From Bin5 sp965221145 (GTDB taxonomy: Bacteria > Chloroflexota > Anaerolineae > Caldilineales > Caldilineaceae), in assembly GCA_965221145.1 (NCBI GenBank), contig OZ244877.1, positions 868,001 through 932,000 of the forward strand: a stretch of DNA of 64,000 nt, read 5' to 3'. Position 1 is the stretch's first letter, and each line of letters begins with the position of its first letter. The position numbers were made by a program, and so were the translations under genes. Under the pieces are notes generated by a model. The model was not told the DNA's origin and searched no databases. It saw only the letters and a list, made by a program, of their open reading frames with translations. Of this stretch, positions 43,792 to 53,041 are shown one piece after another.

Positions 43792-44805
43792 ATGAGAATT
43801 GGCGCCTTTGCTTCCTTGCCTGACCAGGAAAACTATCTGGGTTTCCTGAAGCAGTACGGCATCCATGACGTGGTGCTCAGTTACACATCCTACCCTGATT
43901 ATCAGACACGCTTCTCGCCCGATGCCGCGGCTAAGCCGGGGGTATTCTGGGACTTTCCGACCCTGCTGCGGGCGCGCGCGCAGTGCGAAGACGCCGGCCT
44001 GAACCTGGTCGCGATCGAGAATCCTCTCCCCAACTGGTGCTATGAGCAGATCATCCTGGGGCAGGCGGGCCGCGACCAGCAGATCGAAAATGTCGCTGAA
44101 ACCGTGCGCAATATGGGGCGGGCGGGCGTTCCGGCCTATGGCTATCATTGGATGGTGAATCAGCCGGGCGTCACCCGCAACTCCTGGCGCACCTCGCTGA
44201 CGACCCCGGGCCGCGGCGGCGCCCAAGTCAGCAGCTTTGAACTGGAGCAGGCCAACAGGGGACCCCTCTTCCGCGAACGTGCCTACAGCCGCGAGGAGAT
44301 GTGGAGCAACTACGACTATTTCATTAAGGCCATCGTGCCGGTGGCCGAGGAGGCCGGCGTGCGGCTGGCTCTGCATCCCGACGACCCGCCCGTGGCAGAA
44401 CTGGGCGGCATGCCGAGGCTGTTCCACGATCTGCACGGCTTTCAGCGCGCCATGGATATCGCCGACAGCCCTGCAAGCGGGCTGAACTTTTGCCTCGGCA
44501 ACTGGACCGCGATGGGCGTTGACATCCGGGCCGCAATTCGTCGTTTTGGCGGGCGCGGACAGATCGTCTACGGCCATGTCCAGGGCGTACAGGGCACAGG
44601 GCCTGATTTCCGCGAATGTTTTTTGGAAGAGGCGGACTGCGACTTTCTGGAGATTCTCAAGACCTTCCGTGAAGTGGGCTTCACCGGCGCCCTGTTCCCA
44701 GGTCATGTGCCCCAAACCATTTATGACGGTGAGCGTGTGCATCATGGGCTGCTCTACGCGGTCGGCTATCTCAAGGGGCTTCTTCAATCGCTCGGCGCGG
44801 GCTGA
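43792..44805 (+). CDS. uxuA: Mannonate dehydratase (UxuA family)
   Basis: A 337-residue TIM-barrel protein that dehydrates D-mannonate to 2-keto-3-deoxygluconate in hexuronate breakdown. It contains RLALHPDDPPVAELGG, GNWTAMGVDIRAAIRRFG and FPGHVPQTIYDGERVHHG, typical of the family. It links the GH2 glycosidases and sugar transporter of this region to glucuronide use. The symbol rests on family recognition only. Confidence 0.85.
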   Translation: MRIGAFASLPDQENYLGFLKQYGIHDVVLSYTSYPDYQTRFSPDAAAKPGVFWDFPTLLRARAQCEDAGLNLVAIENPLPNWCYEQIILGQAGRDQQIENVAETVRNMGRAGVPAYGYHWMVNQPGVTRNSWRTSLTTPGRGGAQVSSFELEQANRGPLFRERAYSREEMWSNYDYFIKAIVPVAEEAGVRLALHPDDPPVAELGGMPRLFHDLHGFQRAMDIADSPASGLNFCLGNWTAMGVDIRAAIRRFGGRGQIVYGHVQGVQGTGPDFRECFLEEADCDFLEILKTFREVGFTGALFPGHVPQTIYDGERVHHGLLYAVGYLKGLLQSLGAG

Positions 44806-44871
44806 CCGTGGCCGTTCACGTAGTGAATGGACGCATCATCGAGACAACGGCATGAGAGGAGAAACGGACCG

Positions 44872-45552
44872 ATGTACCTGATTCTGATAGGCTGCGAATA
44901 CGCGGGCACGACCACACTGGCCCATGCAATCAACGAGTGGACGAAGGAGTCCATGGGCACGGAGTTCAAGCTGATTCACGACCATTACAAGCTGCCGGAT
45001 ACCAAGCCGCATGGCATTGAACTGACTCCCGACGAGATAACGGCCTTCCAACGGCTCAGCCCCCGTCTGACGGAAGTGATCCAGCGGCACAACCTCTACT
45101 ATCACACGCCCTGGGACTCGGGGGCCGACGACAACTTTTTGGGGATCGGTCTCTACTTTGAGGAGTTGATCTACGCGCCTCTGTACTACGGCTACGGCGG
45201 CCGCGGCGAAATGGGCGACCGCGGGCTGATTGCGCGCATCCTCGAGCAGCGGATCGTGCGGTTCAGGCCGGATGCGGTTCTGATACTCGTTCAAGCCGCG
45301 CCTGACGTGATCCGGAAGCGGATGGCAGAGAACTTGCACGCCTATCCCGTTGTGCCGGATGGAGACGTCGAGCACATCATCCAGCGCTTCGAAGAGGAGT
45401 ACGGGAACTCGCTGATCCGGCACAAATTCACACTGGATACTTCCAACGCGACGGTGTCCGAGTCAGTGGCGGAATTTGTCGATAAAATTCATCCGTATCT
45501 GACCGACGGTGACCTTTTGCGCCTGGCGCTGCGCCGCGGAAAAAACGAGTAG
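44872..45552 (+). CDS. P-loop NTPase-like protein with an altered Walker A
   Basis: A 226-residue protein opening LILIGCEYAGTTTLAHAIN, a P-loop position in which the usual Lys is Thr. VLILVQAAPDVIRKRM resembles the Walker B and lid region of nucleoside/sugar kinases, and the tail has IIQRFEEEYGNS. It may be a degenerate kinase or nucleotide-binding regulator. GAGAGGAGA lies 9 bp before ATG. It sits in the catabolic cluster, 4 bp before the amidohydrolase. Confidence 0.65.
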   Translation: MYLILIGCEYAGTTTLAHAINEWTKESMGTEFKLIHDHYKLPDTKPHGIELTPDEITAFQRLSPRLTEVIQRHNLYYHTPWDSGADDNFLGIGLYFEELIYAPLYYGYGGRGEMGDRGLIARILEQRIVRFRPDAVLILVQAAPDVIRKRMAENLHAYPVVPDGDVEHIIQRFEEEYGNSLIRHKFTLDTSNATVSESVAEFVDKIHPYLTDGDLLRLALRRGKNE

Positions 45553-45556
45553 CCCT

Positions 45557-46963
45557 ATGAACAAGAGCAGATGCGACACGCTGATTCATAACGGCCAAGT
45601 GCTCACCATGGACGCCGAGCGCACGATCTACAGTCAGGGCGCGTTGGCGATTACAGGTGGGCGCATCCTAGCGGTCGGCGCCGACGCCGAACTGCGGCAG
45701 CGTTATGATACCGGCGAGACAATAGACGCCCAAGGGGCAATCGTACACCCCGGTTTCATCGACGCGCACAATCACATTGTGCATACCAGCTGCCGGGGGG
45801 TCTTCGGCAACATCCATGACGTAGACGCGGCGACCATCAAGTTCGCCGACTGGAAGGCAGACGTCACCGCTGAAGACGAGGCCGTCGCCACCGCGATGGC
45901 CGCAGTCGAGATGCTGCGCAGCGGCTTCACCATGTTCATCGAACCGGGTACGCTTTTTTCAACCGGCGCGGCGGCGGAGGCGGTCGAGCGTGTGGGGATG
46001 CGCGCGCTTTTCTCCCCGCCCTATCTCTGGGACCGGCGCGAGACCCTCGCCGCGATGCCCGGGCTGGAAAGCCCCAGCCTGACGGCCCGCGCGCCCATCG
46101 ACAGCGCGCGCTCCATCGGCCTGTTGGATGCGGAGTTGCACCGCAATCGGAATCCCGACGCGCTTGTGCGCGGGTTTGTCTTCGTCTATGGGGTAGGCAC
46201 TGCCTCGCCCGAACTGTTGCAGGCCGCCTACGCCTGCGCGCGCGACAACAACGTGCCCCTGCATCTGCACGCCGGTTACGCGCCCGGGGAGGGCGAGATC
46301 TATCGCACCGTAACCGGCGTCAGCCAACTGGTGCATCTGCACGAACTGGGCGTCCTCGACGAGCATACGGTAATCGTCCATGCGAACCTGCTGGACGAGG
46401 CGGAGGAGAGCGCCGTCCGCGAAACGGGCTGCCAGATCGTATGGTGTCCGATCTCCTTCTTCTCGCTCGGCATCGCCCGCAGCGCCAGCTTCAGGATGGC
46501 GGAACGACATCGCCACGGCATCCGCGTTTCGCTCGGCGCCGACGGCACGTTCGACTGCACGCCGGCCGAGATAGTGCTGGCGGCGCATTTCGCCTCACGG
46601 GTCTGCGATGATCCCCTGCCTCCCGGCGCGTTGCTCGAAATGCAGACCCTCAACGCGGCCGCGGCTGCCGGGCTGCAAAGCGAATTGGGCAGTCTTGAGC
46701 CAGGCAAGCGCGCCGACGTGGTTGTGCGCTCCCCGCGTGCGGCCGGAACCTATCCCGCCAACAACCCAGTTCATCTGCTGGCGCTGACGATGGGGACCGG
46801 CAGCGTCGACACGGTCCTGGTCAACGGTGAGGTCGTCATACGCGACGGGCACTCGACGCGCGTGGATGAGTTGGAGGTCGGCCGCGCCGTCACGGTATCG
46901 GTCTTTGCCCGCGCGCGGCGGCTCAAGATCGACCCCGGCCCCGAATGGCGTCGCGACGGATAG
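45557..46963 (+). CDS. Amidohydrolase family protein (chlorohydrolase/deaminase type)
   Basis: A 468-residue metal-dependent hydrolase: HPGFIDAHNHIVH (two metal-binding His), LHLHAGYAPGE, VIVHANLL and SLGADGTFDC (metal-binding Asp), then LEPGKRADVVV. This fits the TrzN/AtzA/guanine-deaminase group. The substrate is unknown. The start 45557 is 4 bp after the P-loop gene. Confidence 0.88.
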   Translation: MNKSRCDTLIHNGQVLTMDAERTIYSQGALAITGGRILAVGADAELRQRYDTGETIDAQGAIVHPGFIDAHNHIVHTSCRGVFGNIHDVDAATIKFADWKADVTAEDEAVATAMAAVEMLRSGFTMFIEPGTLFSTGAAAEAVERVGMRALFSPPYLWDRRETLAAMPGLESPSLTARAPIDSARSIGLLDAELHRNRNPDALVRGFVFVYGVGTASPELLQAAYACARDNNVPLHLHAGYAPGEGEIYRTVTGVSQLVHLHELGVLDEHTVIVHANLLDEAEESAVRETGCQIVWCPISFFSLGIARSASFRMAERHRHGIRVSLGADGTFDCTPAEIVLAAHFASRVCDDPLPPGALLEMQTLNAAAAAGLQSELGSLEPGKRADVVVRSPRAAGTYPANNPVHLLALTMGTGSVDTVLVNGEVVIRDGHSTRVDELEVGRAVTVSVFARARRLKIDPGPEWRRDG

Positions 46964-46987
46964 AGCGGTCGCCCGTTAATGCCATCA

Positions 46988-47045
46988 TTTGAAGATTTTT
47001 TGGCGGAGTACCTTGATGGAAGGGCCATCACAAAAAATCTTCAAA
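46988..47045. repeat. 58-bp palindromic repeat, copy 3
   Basis: TTTGAAGATTTTTTGGCGGA to ACAAAAAATCTTCAAA, the best-preserved palindrome of the family. It ends 3 bp before the GGGAGG ribosome site of the next gene, so it would form a hairpin in that mRNA leader. Confidence 0.88.
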
Positions 47046-47059
47046 CAGGGAGGTATCCA

Positions 47060-47941
47060 ATGTACGAGGCGACCATCCCCGGAATCGATCCCGCCGAGAT
47101 CATCGATTTCATGAACATCGACCGGACGGACTTCGGTTCCTTCACCCGCGCGCAGCAGGTCCGCCACTTCGAGGTGGAGGGCTACGTTGTGTTGCCTGGC
47201 ATGTTGGACGCCGGGCAGATTGCGCGTCTCAAAGCGGAACTTGCCGAAGTTCCGATGGAGCCAAGGCCCTACAGCGACTATCTGACGAGTTCGATCACGC
47301 AAGTGCAATGGCTCAGTCGTGCGGCGGCTGAACTGATCGGGCACCCGCCGATGATCGACTTTCTCAGCGCGCTGATGGGGCCGGACATTGTATACACACG
47401 CGGCGTCTTTCAGCGCACCAATCCCGGCTCGCCCGGCATCTCGATGCACACCGATGGGCAGCCCTTCGGCTCGTCGATATTCGACTATGAGGGCAGTTCG
47501 CCGCGTCTGCTGCGCGTGCTCTACTACCTCGACGACCTCATCCCCGCGCGGGCGCCCTTTCGACTGATCCCGCGCAGCCATCTATCCTTCCATGCGCAGG
47601 CCAATCCGTATGTACGCTACAGATCCCATCCAGAGGAGATTACGCTGTGCCTCAAGGCAGGGTCGGCGCTCGTCATCCCCAGTATGCTCTTTCACGCCAC
47701 GCACCCGAACACCGACAGCGCATCCAGGGAACTGATTCAGTTCGGCTATCGACCGGCCTGGGCGGGCCCCGTCCAGCCGATGGATGAGTGGGACCCCGAC
47801 CTGGTCGCCGCCGCACCCGAACAGGCCAGGCCATTTCTGCAAAGCCTCAACAAGACCGGTGGCACGTGGGGACTGGAACACAAGCCGGCGGGGATGACGG
47901 CAACAGCGCCGGGGATCAATCCGAGCCGCTGGGGCGATTAA
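47060..47941 (+). CDS. Phytanoyl-CoA dioxygenase family protein
   Basis: A 293-residue Fe(II)/2-oxoglutarate oxygenase with the HTD of SMHTDGQPFG and the distal His of LFHATHPNTD. ATG 47060 follows GGGAGG. The frame is open further upstream across the 58-bp palindrome, but that would be repeat-encoded sequence. The substrate is unknown. Confidence 0.88.
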   Translation: MYEATIPGIDPAEIIDFMNIDRTDFGSFTRAQQVRHFEVEGYVVLPGMLDAGQIARLKAELAEVPMEPRPYSDYLTSSITQVQWLSRAAAELIGHPPMIDFLSALMGPDIVYTRGVFQRTNPGSPGISMHTDGQPFGSSIFDYEGSSPRLLRVLYYLDDLIPARAPFRLIPRSHLSFHAQANPYVRYRSHPEEITLCLKAGSALVIPSMLFHATHPNTDSASRELIQFGYRPAWAGPVQPMDEWDPDLVAAAPEQARPFLQSLNKTGGTWGLEHKPAGMTATAPGINPSRWGD

Positions 47942-47953
47942 GCGCAATGAAAG

Positions 47954-48235
47954 ATGACACGCGCGCAAATGCTGGTTCGGCTTCAGGATCGAGACGTACG
48001 GTTCAGCGTAGAGGAAGAACTGGTGTACTGCGATGACCAGAGCGTCCTGATCCGGCACAGCTGCTTTGGCGAACAGCGCGCTCTCGTCGGGGACGACGCA
48101 GTGGCGTCTCCGACGGCGCCGAACACCTCAACAGGCTGACTCCTGAGTTGCGAGGGATTGTGCCTGAGGTCTATGCCATCGGCGATGCCAAACCTGCATT
48201 CAGGCGATTAGTCCAAATCCTGGTGCCCCATCAAG
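47954..48235 (+). pseudogene. Remnant of a FAD/NADH:flavin oxidoreductase
   Basis: Pieces in two frames resemble the C-terminus of 2,4-dienoyl-CoA-reductase-type flavoproteins: VEEELVYCDD, then LNRLTPELRGIVPEVYAIGD and AKPAFRRLVQ. The N-terminal bulk is missing and there is at least one frameshift. It overlaps the 3' end of the reverse-strand response-regulator gene. Confidence 0.55.
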
Positions 48236-49443
48236 ACCTGCCGATCGAGGGCGCCGAGGAAAGTCTGCTGACTGACGGGCTTCCGCAGTAAATCGCTAGC
48301 TCCCAGGGACAGGGCCAATTCCGCCTGAGCGCGAATGGTACACACAACGATCGGTACATGGGCGGTGAGCGAATATTGCCGTAGATGCCCAAGCAGTTCC
48401 CAGCCATCCACCTGCTGCATCATCACATCTAGCACGATGATGCCGGGAGATGTTTTCTCAACCAGGGACAGGGCTTCCTTCGGATCACGCGTTCCTACCA
48501 GGCGATAGCGCGTGCCTGAGGTGTAGCGTTTGAGCAACTGCAGCGCATCCTCGTTGTCAATAGCCAACACCAGCAGTCGTTCGAGAGCAGGTAAGATGAA
48601 CCAGGCAGCGAAGGGCGCCTCGCTGCTTGATAACGTGAGCTTCCCTCCATACACGTTCACCAGTCGACGCGCCATGTCCAAGTTGGTTATGTCATCATTG
48701 AGAACGGGCCTTGGCCCAGGATGGGGACTGGTGGCCAGTACCTCCACCTCCATGTTCCAGAGAGTGGATTTGGCCGAGATGAGAACCCGCCCCCCCGGCG
48801 ACCGATGCATGGCTACAGGCAGCAGACTCAGAAGCGCTTGCTGTAAAGCAGAAGCATGCACAGCCACATCGGGCAAGGTGTCAGGCAGAGTGATCTGCAT
48901 ATGCACCCCGTGTTGAACCGCCAGCGGCCTTGCCAGACGCAGGACTTCGGCAAGCACCTGAGCGATGTTGGCCGGAGCGCTTAGCGCAGAGTCCCGCAGC
49001 CAGGCCGAGTTCTCGTTCACCGTAAGGCCGGCTCCCCAGAAGGCGGAGGGCGGATCTTTATCCCTGCTCACTCCCAGCTTTGCTCCGAGTTCGAATTGCG
49101 CCCACAGTTGGTGCGCCAACATCTCCAGAGCAGCCTCCTGCTCGCGCCGCAGGTGGCGAACGCTCAAGGCCATCTGGTCAGCTACATCCCTCTGCGTGCG
49201 CTGTTGCACGTAGCGGTAGAAAAGAACATTGTAGGCCCGCCAAACAGGGGAGTGATGTGGCACATCTATCTTTGGCTGGAGGGATTCGATCGCGGCTATC
49301 AATATCTGGCGTAGAATCACAAGCGTATCCTCTCTGCCCGCCACGCCGAGAAGAAGAGCAAGTGAGTTGTGGTATAGCTTGTCAGGATTATACAAGTGGT
49401 CCAAGGCGCTGCGAAGATGGGAAACCACCTGAGCAGTGATCAC
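48208..49443 (-). CDS. Response regulator with degenerate kinase-like core
   Basis: A 411-residue protein: a helical N-terminal region of about 110 residues with an HTH-like RDVADQMALSVRHLRREQ; a middle part like a HATPase domain without clear ATP motifs (LARPLAVQHGVHMQITLPD, then LNDDITNLDMARRLVNVYGG); and a C-terminal receiver domain with the phosphoacceptor in GIIVLDVMMQQVDGWELL and the Lys of LRKPVS. Divergent from the sugar transporter operon, which it may control. Confidence 0.75.
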   Translation of the reverse strand: MITAQVVSHLRSALDHLYNPDKLYHNSLALLLGVAGREDTLVILRQILIAAIESLQPKIDVPHHSPVWRAYNVLFYRYVQQRTQRDVADQMALSVRHLRREQEAALEMLAHQLWAQFELGAKLGVSRDKDPPSAFWGAGLTVNENSAWLRDSALSAPANIAQVLAEVLRLARPLAVQHGVHMQITLPDTLPDVAVHASALQQALLSLLPVAMHRSPGGRVLISAKSTLWNMEVEVLATSPHPGPRPVLNDDITNLDMARRLVNVYGGKLTLSSSEAPFAAWFILPALERLLVLAIDNEDALQLLKRYTSGTRYRLVGTRDPKEALSLVEKTSPGIIVLDVMMQQVDGWELLGHLRQYSLTAHVPIVVCTIRAQAELALSLGASDLLRKPVSQQTFLGALDRQVLMGHQDLD

Positions 49444-49505
49444 TATGTCCTCTTTACGTCCTTTTCATGACCTCTGAATCATCCCCCAAAGTCTCAGAAT
49501 AATGA

Positions 49506-49511
49506 TATAAT
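49506..49511 (+). promoter_or_regulatory. Consensus -10 box upstream of the sugar transporter operon
   Basis: TATAAT at 49506-49511 in an AT-rich patch 64 bp before the binding-protein start. No convincing -35 lies at 17 bp, which suggests an activator-dependent promoter. Confidence 0.45.
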
Positions 49512-49574
49512 ATTGATTGCGTAGATGGCAAATGGCCTATTTTCTATCCTACATTCAGAATAGGAGTAAAACTT

Positions 49575-50987
49575 ATGAGAGCAAGAGGAAGGATAAGTCG
49601 GCGGGATTTCTTACGTGCTTCAGCAGGGGGTGCTGCAGCGGCTCTGGTAGCGGCATGCACTCCGGTTGCGTCGCCGGCAGCCGAGGAACAGGGGGCTGCA
49701 CCGATGGAGGCAGTAGAGCTAAGTATCTCCCACTGGTGGGGAAACGCGTTCTCTGAGGGGTCAAACGCGCTGGCCGTGTTTGAGGAAAAAACCGGCATCA
49801 AGGTGGTTGAGGACCAAGCGGGCGGGGGCAATGAGAAGATGCTGCTTCAGTTCGCCGCTGGCACGGCTCCGGATGCGCTGATGATGAACTCACCCGGCAA
49901 TGCCCCGTTCTTCCGTGAGGGGCTGCTCTTACCCGTGGATGATGCACTGGCGACCCACGACGTCGACATGACGAAGTGGGCTACTGATCAATTGCTCGAA
50001 AATGGTTACAAAGGCGAGATCATGGGGCTGTCTCTGTTCCCGATGCAGACGATCATGATTTATGCCAACAAGGGACTGGTTGAGGAGACGGGAATCGAGT
50101 TGCCCGTATGGGGAGATTCTACCGGAAATGCCTCGCCTGACTTCGACACCTGGAACTGGGACGACCTCCTGGAATTAGGACGAAGAGGGACCAAACGCAG
50201 AACTGATGGCACTGTGGAGCAATGGGGACTGGACGCCTCCTGGGGCGGGCTGGGATCTTTCTGGGATCATTGGAAGTATCCGATCTATGACCTGGGGGGT
50301 ACGGAATTCGACGACGCATGGGGCTATGAAGAGACGGAATGCCTCATCAACTCACCTGAGTGTGCGCAAGCTATCCAGCGTCATGTGGATCTGATCTTGA
50401 AGGAGAATATCACCCCTGCGCCCGAAGCTTCCAGTGGGATCGAGGGAGGCCTCTTCCGCGCCGGGAAGCTCACGGCCGTATGGTCCTATAGTGGCGCGCA
50501 CATCTTTCCTCCGGACGAAATATCTTTCGAGCAGATCTACATTTCCTTCCCTTGGGACAAAAGGCGTGCTATGGGCGTCGGAGCGAACTACTGGGCAGTG
50601 AACAAGGACGCCCAAAACCTGGATGCGGCATTGACGTGGACCATCCTTGATACCACCGACTGGGATCTCCTGGAAGAACAGATGCCCTTCAGCCTGGCGC
50701 CCTACGATACCCAGGCGCACCTTGAGCAGCTGCCAGCAGGGCCCTACCGGGAGGCGCATCTGATTACGCTTTCCAGGACCAATATGTCGGCGTGCGCGCA
50801 ATGCACAGAGAACGTGGTCTTCTATCCGCGCTGGACCGGCGGTAGAAACACCATATTTGGACGGGAAATGTCGGCAGCCTTGGGCAAGATTTATCTGGAG
50901 GAGATGACCGTGCAAGAGGCGCTGGATGATGTCAAAGCGAAGGTGGATGCGGAGATCCAGGAGAACATGGCCAAGGAGTCAAGCTAA
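49575..50987 (+). CDS. Carbohydrate ABC transporter substrate-binding lipoprotein (family 1)
   Basis: A 470-residue protein with a twin-arginine motif (SRRDFLRASAGG), lipobox LVAAC and the family-1 solute-binding fold (VELSISHWWGNAF, GGGNEKMLLQFAAGTAPDA). AGGAG lies 8 bp before ATG. First gene of an operon with two permeases and GH2 enzymes; no ATPase is present, so a shared MsiK-type ATPase is likely. Confidence 0.93.
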   Translation: MRARGRISRRDFLRASAGGAAAALVAACTPVASPAAEEQGAAPMEAVELSISHWWGNAFSEGSNALAVFEEKTGIKVVEDQAGGGNEKMLLQFAAGTAPDALMMNSPGNAPFFREGLLLPVDDALATHDVDMTKWATDQLLENGYKGEIMGLSLFPMQTIMIYANKGLVEETGIELPVWGDSTGNASPDFDTWNWDDLLELGRRGTKRRTDGTVEQWGLDASWGGLGSFWDHWKYPIYDLGGTEFDDAWGYEETECLINSPECAQAIQRHVDLILKENITPAPEASSGIEGGLFRAGKLTAVWSYSGAHIFPPDEISFEQIYISFPWDKRRAMGVGANYWAVNKDAQNLDAALTWTILDTTDWDLLEEQMPFSLAPYDTQAHLEQLPAGPYREAHLITLSRTNMSACAQCTENVVFYPRWTGGRNTIFGREMSAALGKIYLEEMTVQEALDDVKAKVDAEIQENMAKESS

Positions 50988-51016
50988 GCGAACTGACAGA
51001 TGTATACGGTCAACGA

Positions 51017-51039
51017 CCTACCGACCAAAGATCGGTGGG
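51017..51039 (+). promoter_or_regulatory. Hairpin between binding-protein and permease genes
   Basis: CCTACCGA pairs with TCGGTGGG around a 7-nt loop, followed by TTTCC. A second GTCCCC..GGGGAC stem lies downstream. Such structures commonly raise binding-protein over permease levels. Confidence 0.5.
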
Positions 51040-51129
51040 TTTCCTGGCCCAATCTTCTATGAAGCGAGGTGGTCCCCGGGGCTTTACGAGTAGCTCTGGG
51101 GACTGTCCAATCGCGGAAGGGGTCATCGT

Positions 51130-52050
51130 GTGATCAGATCGAACTTACGGTCGTGGTGGCAAATGTGGAGTTCGCCTCTCCTTTTGCGTGAAGCCCTGGG
51201 CGCGTACATGTTCCTAATGCCCTGGATCCTCGGCTTCCTGCTGTTCACCGCCGGACCAATGTTGTACTCCTTCTATCTGTCCTTCACCGAGTTTAATCTT
51301 CTCAGGCCCCCGACGGTCATTGGGATGGACAACTTCCAGAGGATGGTTGGCGATGAACTCTTCTGGCAGTCGTTGAAGGTGACCACAATATATACCGTGG
51401 CAGCGGTACCCTTGAATGTGAGTGTGGGATATGCCTTGGCACTCCTGTTGAACCAGAAGGTAAAGGGGTTGTCTGGGTGGCGCACCATCTTTTTCCTGCC
51501 CTCCATCGTGCCCGCCATCGCCACGGCATACCTGTTCGCGTGGATGTTCCACAGCGAGATAGGTCTTATCAACGGAATGCTGTATACGATAGGGATCCAG
51601 GGGCCGAAGTGGTTCGCGTCCAGAGAGTGGGTGCTGCCAAGTTTCCTCATTATGAACTTGTGGGGGGCGGGAGGTGGCATGGTTCTCTACCTGGCCGCGT
51701 TACAGGGTGTGCCCACAGAGTTGTATGAGGTTGCCATGATAGATGGCGCCGGCGTCTGGCGTAAATTTCTCCACATCGCATTGCCGCTCACCTCACCGAT
51801 GATCCTCTTCACCTTCCTGATGGGCCTGATCGGTACCTTTCAGGTATTCACCGCGGCCTTCATCGTCACACAGGGCGGACCTGCCAATGCCTCGCTTTTC
51901 TATGTCTTGTATCTCTACTGGCAGGCCTGGGAGAGTTTGAAGATGGGGTATGCAGCGGCGCTGGCCTGGGTGCTCTTCGCCATCATTTTCGCACTGACCC
52001 TGCTGACGCTTAAGCTGTCAGGACGGTTGGTCTTCTATCAGGGAGGCTGA
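51130..52050 (+). CDS. Carbohydrate ABC permease (MalF/UgpA type)
   Basis: A 306-residue permease with six helices and the EAA loop EVAMIDGAGVWRKFLHIALP (about residue 205). GTG start at 51130 with GGAAGGGG upstream. Paired with the MalG-type gene 3 bp downstream. Confidence 0.93.
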   Translation: MIRSNLRSWWQMWSSPLLLREALGAYMFLMPWILGFLLFTAGPMLYSFYLSFTEFNLLRPPTVIGMDNFQRMVGDELFWQSLKVTTIYTVAAVPLNVSVGYALALLLNQKVKGLSGWRTIFFLPSIVPAIATAYLFAWMFHSEIGLINGMLYTIGIQGPKWFASREWVLPSFLIMNLWGAGGGMVLYLAALQGVPTELYEVAMIDGAGVWRKFLHIALPLTSPMILFTFLMGLIGTFQVFTAAFIVTQGGPANASLFYVLYLYWQAWESLKMGYAAALAWVLFAIIFALTLLTLKLSGRLVFYQGG

Positions 52051-52053
52051 GGC

Positions 52054-52899
52054 ATGAGACCAGGAGTGGCAAGTCGGATCCTGATCTACTTGCTCTTGCT
52101 GGGGTTGGGAGCAACCTTCTTCGCTCCCTTTCTCTGGCTGGTCGGCAGTTCCCTCAAGCCAGAGACAGAGGTGATTACCTTTCCGCCCAGCTTCATTCCC
52201 AGCCAGTTACACTGGGAGAACTATCCCGAGGCATGGAACCAGTTTCATTTCTTACGTGGGTTTTTCAATACGCTGACGATCATTGTAGGGGTGTTGATAG
52301 GTACAACGCTGACGTCCAGTATGGCAGCGTTTGCATTTGCTCGTCTGCGTTTTCCCTTTCAAGGACCGCTCTTCCTTCTCGTGTTGAGCACGATGATGAT
52401 TCCTTACCACGTAACTCTCCTGCCCCAATACGTGATCTTCCGCGACCTGGGGTGGCTGAACACCTTCAAACCACTGATCGTGCCTTCCTTCTTCGGCGGT
52501 GGGGCTTTCTTCATCTTCATGCTGCGCCAATTCTTTAGAACCATTCCTCGCGACTACGATGATGCCGCCCGCATCGATGGCTGTGGCCTCTTGGGTGTCT
52601 ACTGGCGAATCATTTTGCCATTGTCGTTGCCCGCACTGGGTGTGGTCTCGATTTTCGTCTTCATGGGCGCCTGGAATGACTTTTTCGGGCCCCTCATCTA
52701 CCTGACCTCGCCGGATAAGTACACCCTGGCCATTGCCTATCTGACGTGGCAACGAATGCCGCAACACCTGGGGTATAGGCACTTATGGAGCCATGTCATG
52801 GCCATCGGGACTCTGCTCACCCTTCCGCCCATTCTGCTCTTCTTCTTCGCCCAGCGCTATTTCATCCAGGGGATCGTGGTGACAGGCATAAAAGGATGA
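52054..52899 (+). CDS. Carbohydrate ABC permease (MalG/UgpE type)
   Basis: A 281-residue permease with six helices and the EAA loop DDAARIDGCGLLGVYWRIIL. GGAGG lies 4 bp before ATG and overlaps the previous stop. The following 142 bp up to the first GH2 gene contain no gene. Confidence 0.93.
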   Translation: MRPGVASRILIYLLLLGLGATFFAPFLWLVGSSLKPETEVITFPPSFIPSQLHWENYPEAWNQFHFLRGFFNTLTIIVGVLIGTTLTSSMAAFAFARLRFPFQGPLFLLVLSTMMIPYHVTLLPQYVIFRDLGWLNTFKPLIVPSFFGGGAFFIFMLRQFFRTIPRDYDDAARIDGCGLLGVYWRIILPLSLPALGVVSIFVFMGAWNDFFGPLIYLTSPDKYTLAIAYLTWQRMPQHLGYRHLWSHVMAIGTLLTLPPILLFFFAQRYFIQGIVVTGIKG

Positions 52900-53041
52900 G
52901 GGAGCGTAGAGGACTTCGCTTGCGGGGCATAGTTAATTTCCTATACTTGTCCAGAAAAATTTCGTGCCACATCTTCTATAGCACAGATTGGGACACAACT
53001 TTTCTGGTGGACTCTATTGCTAACTGAAGGAGCATCCTGGC

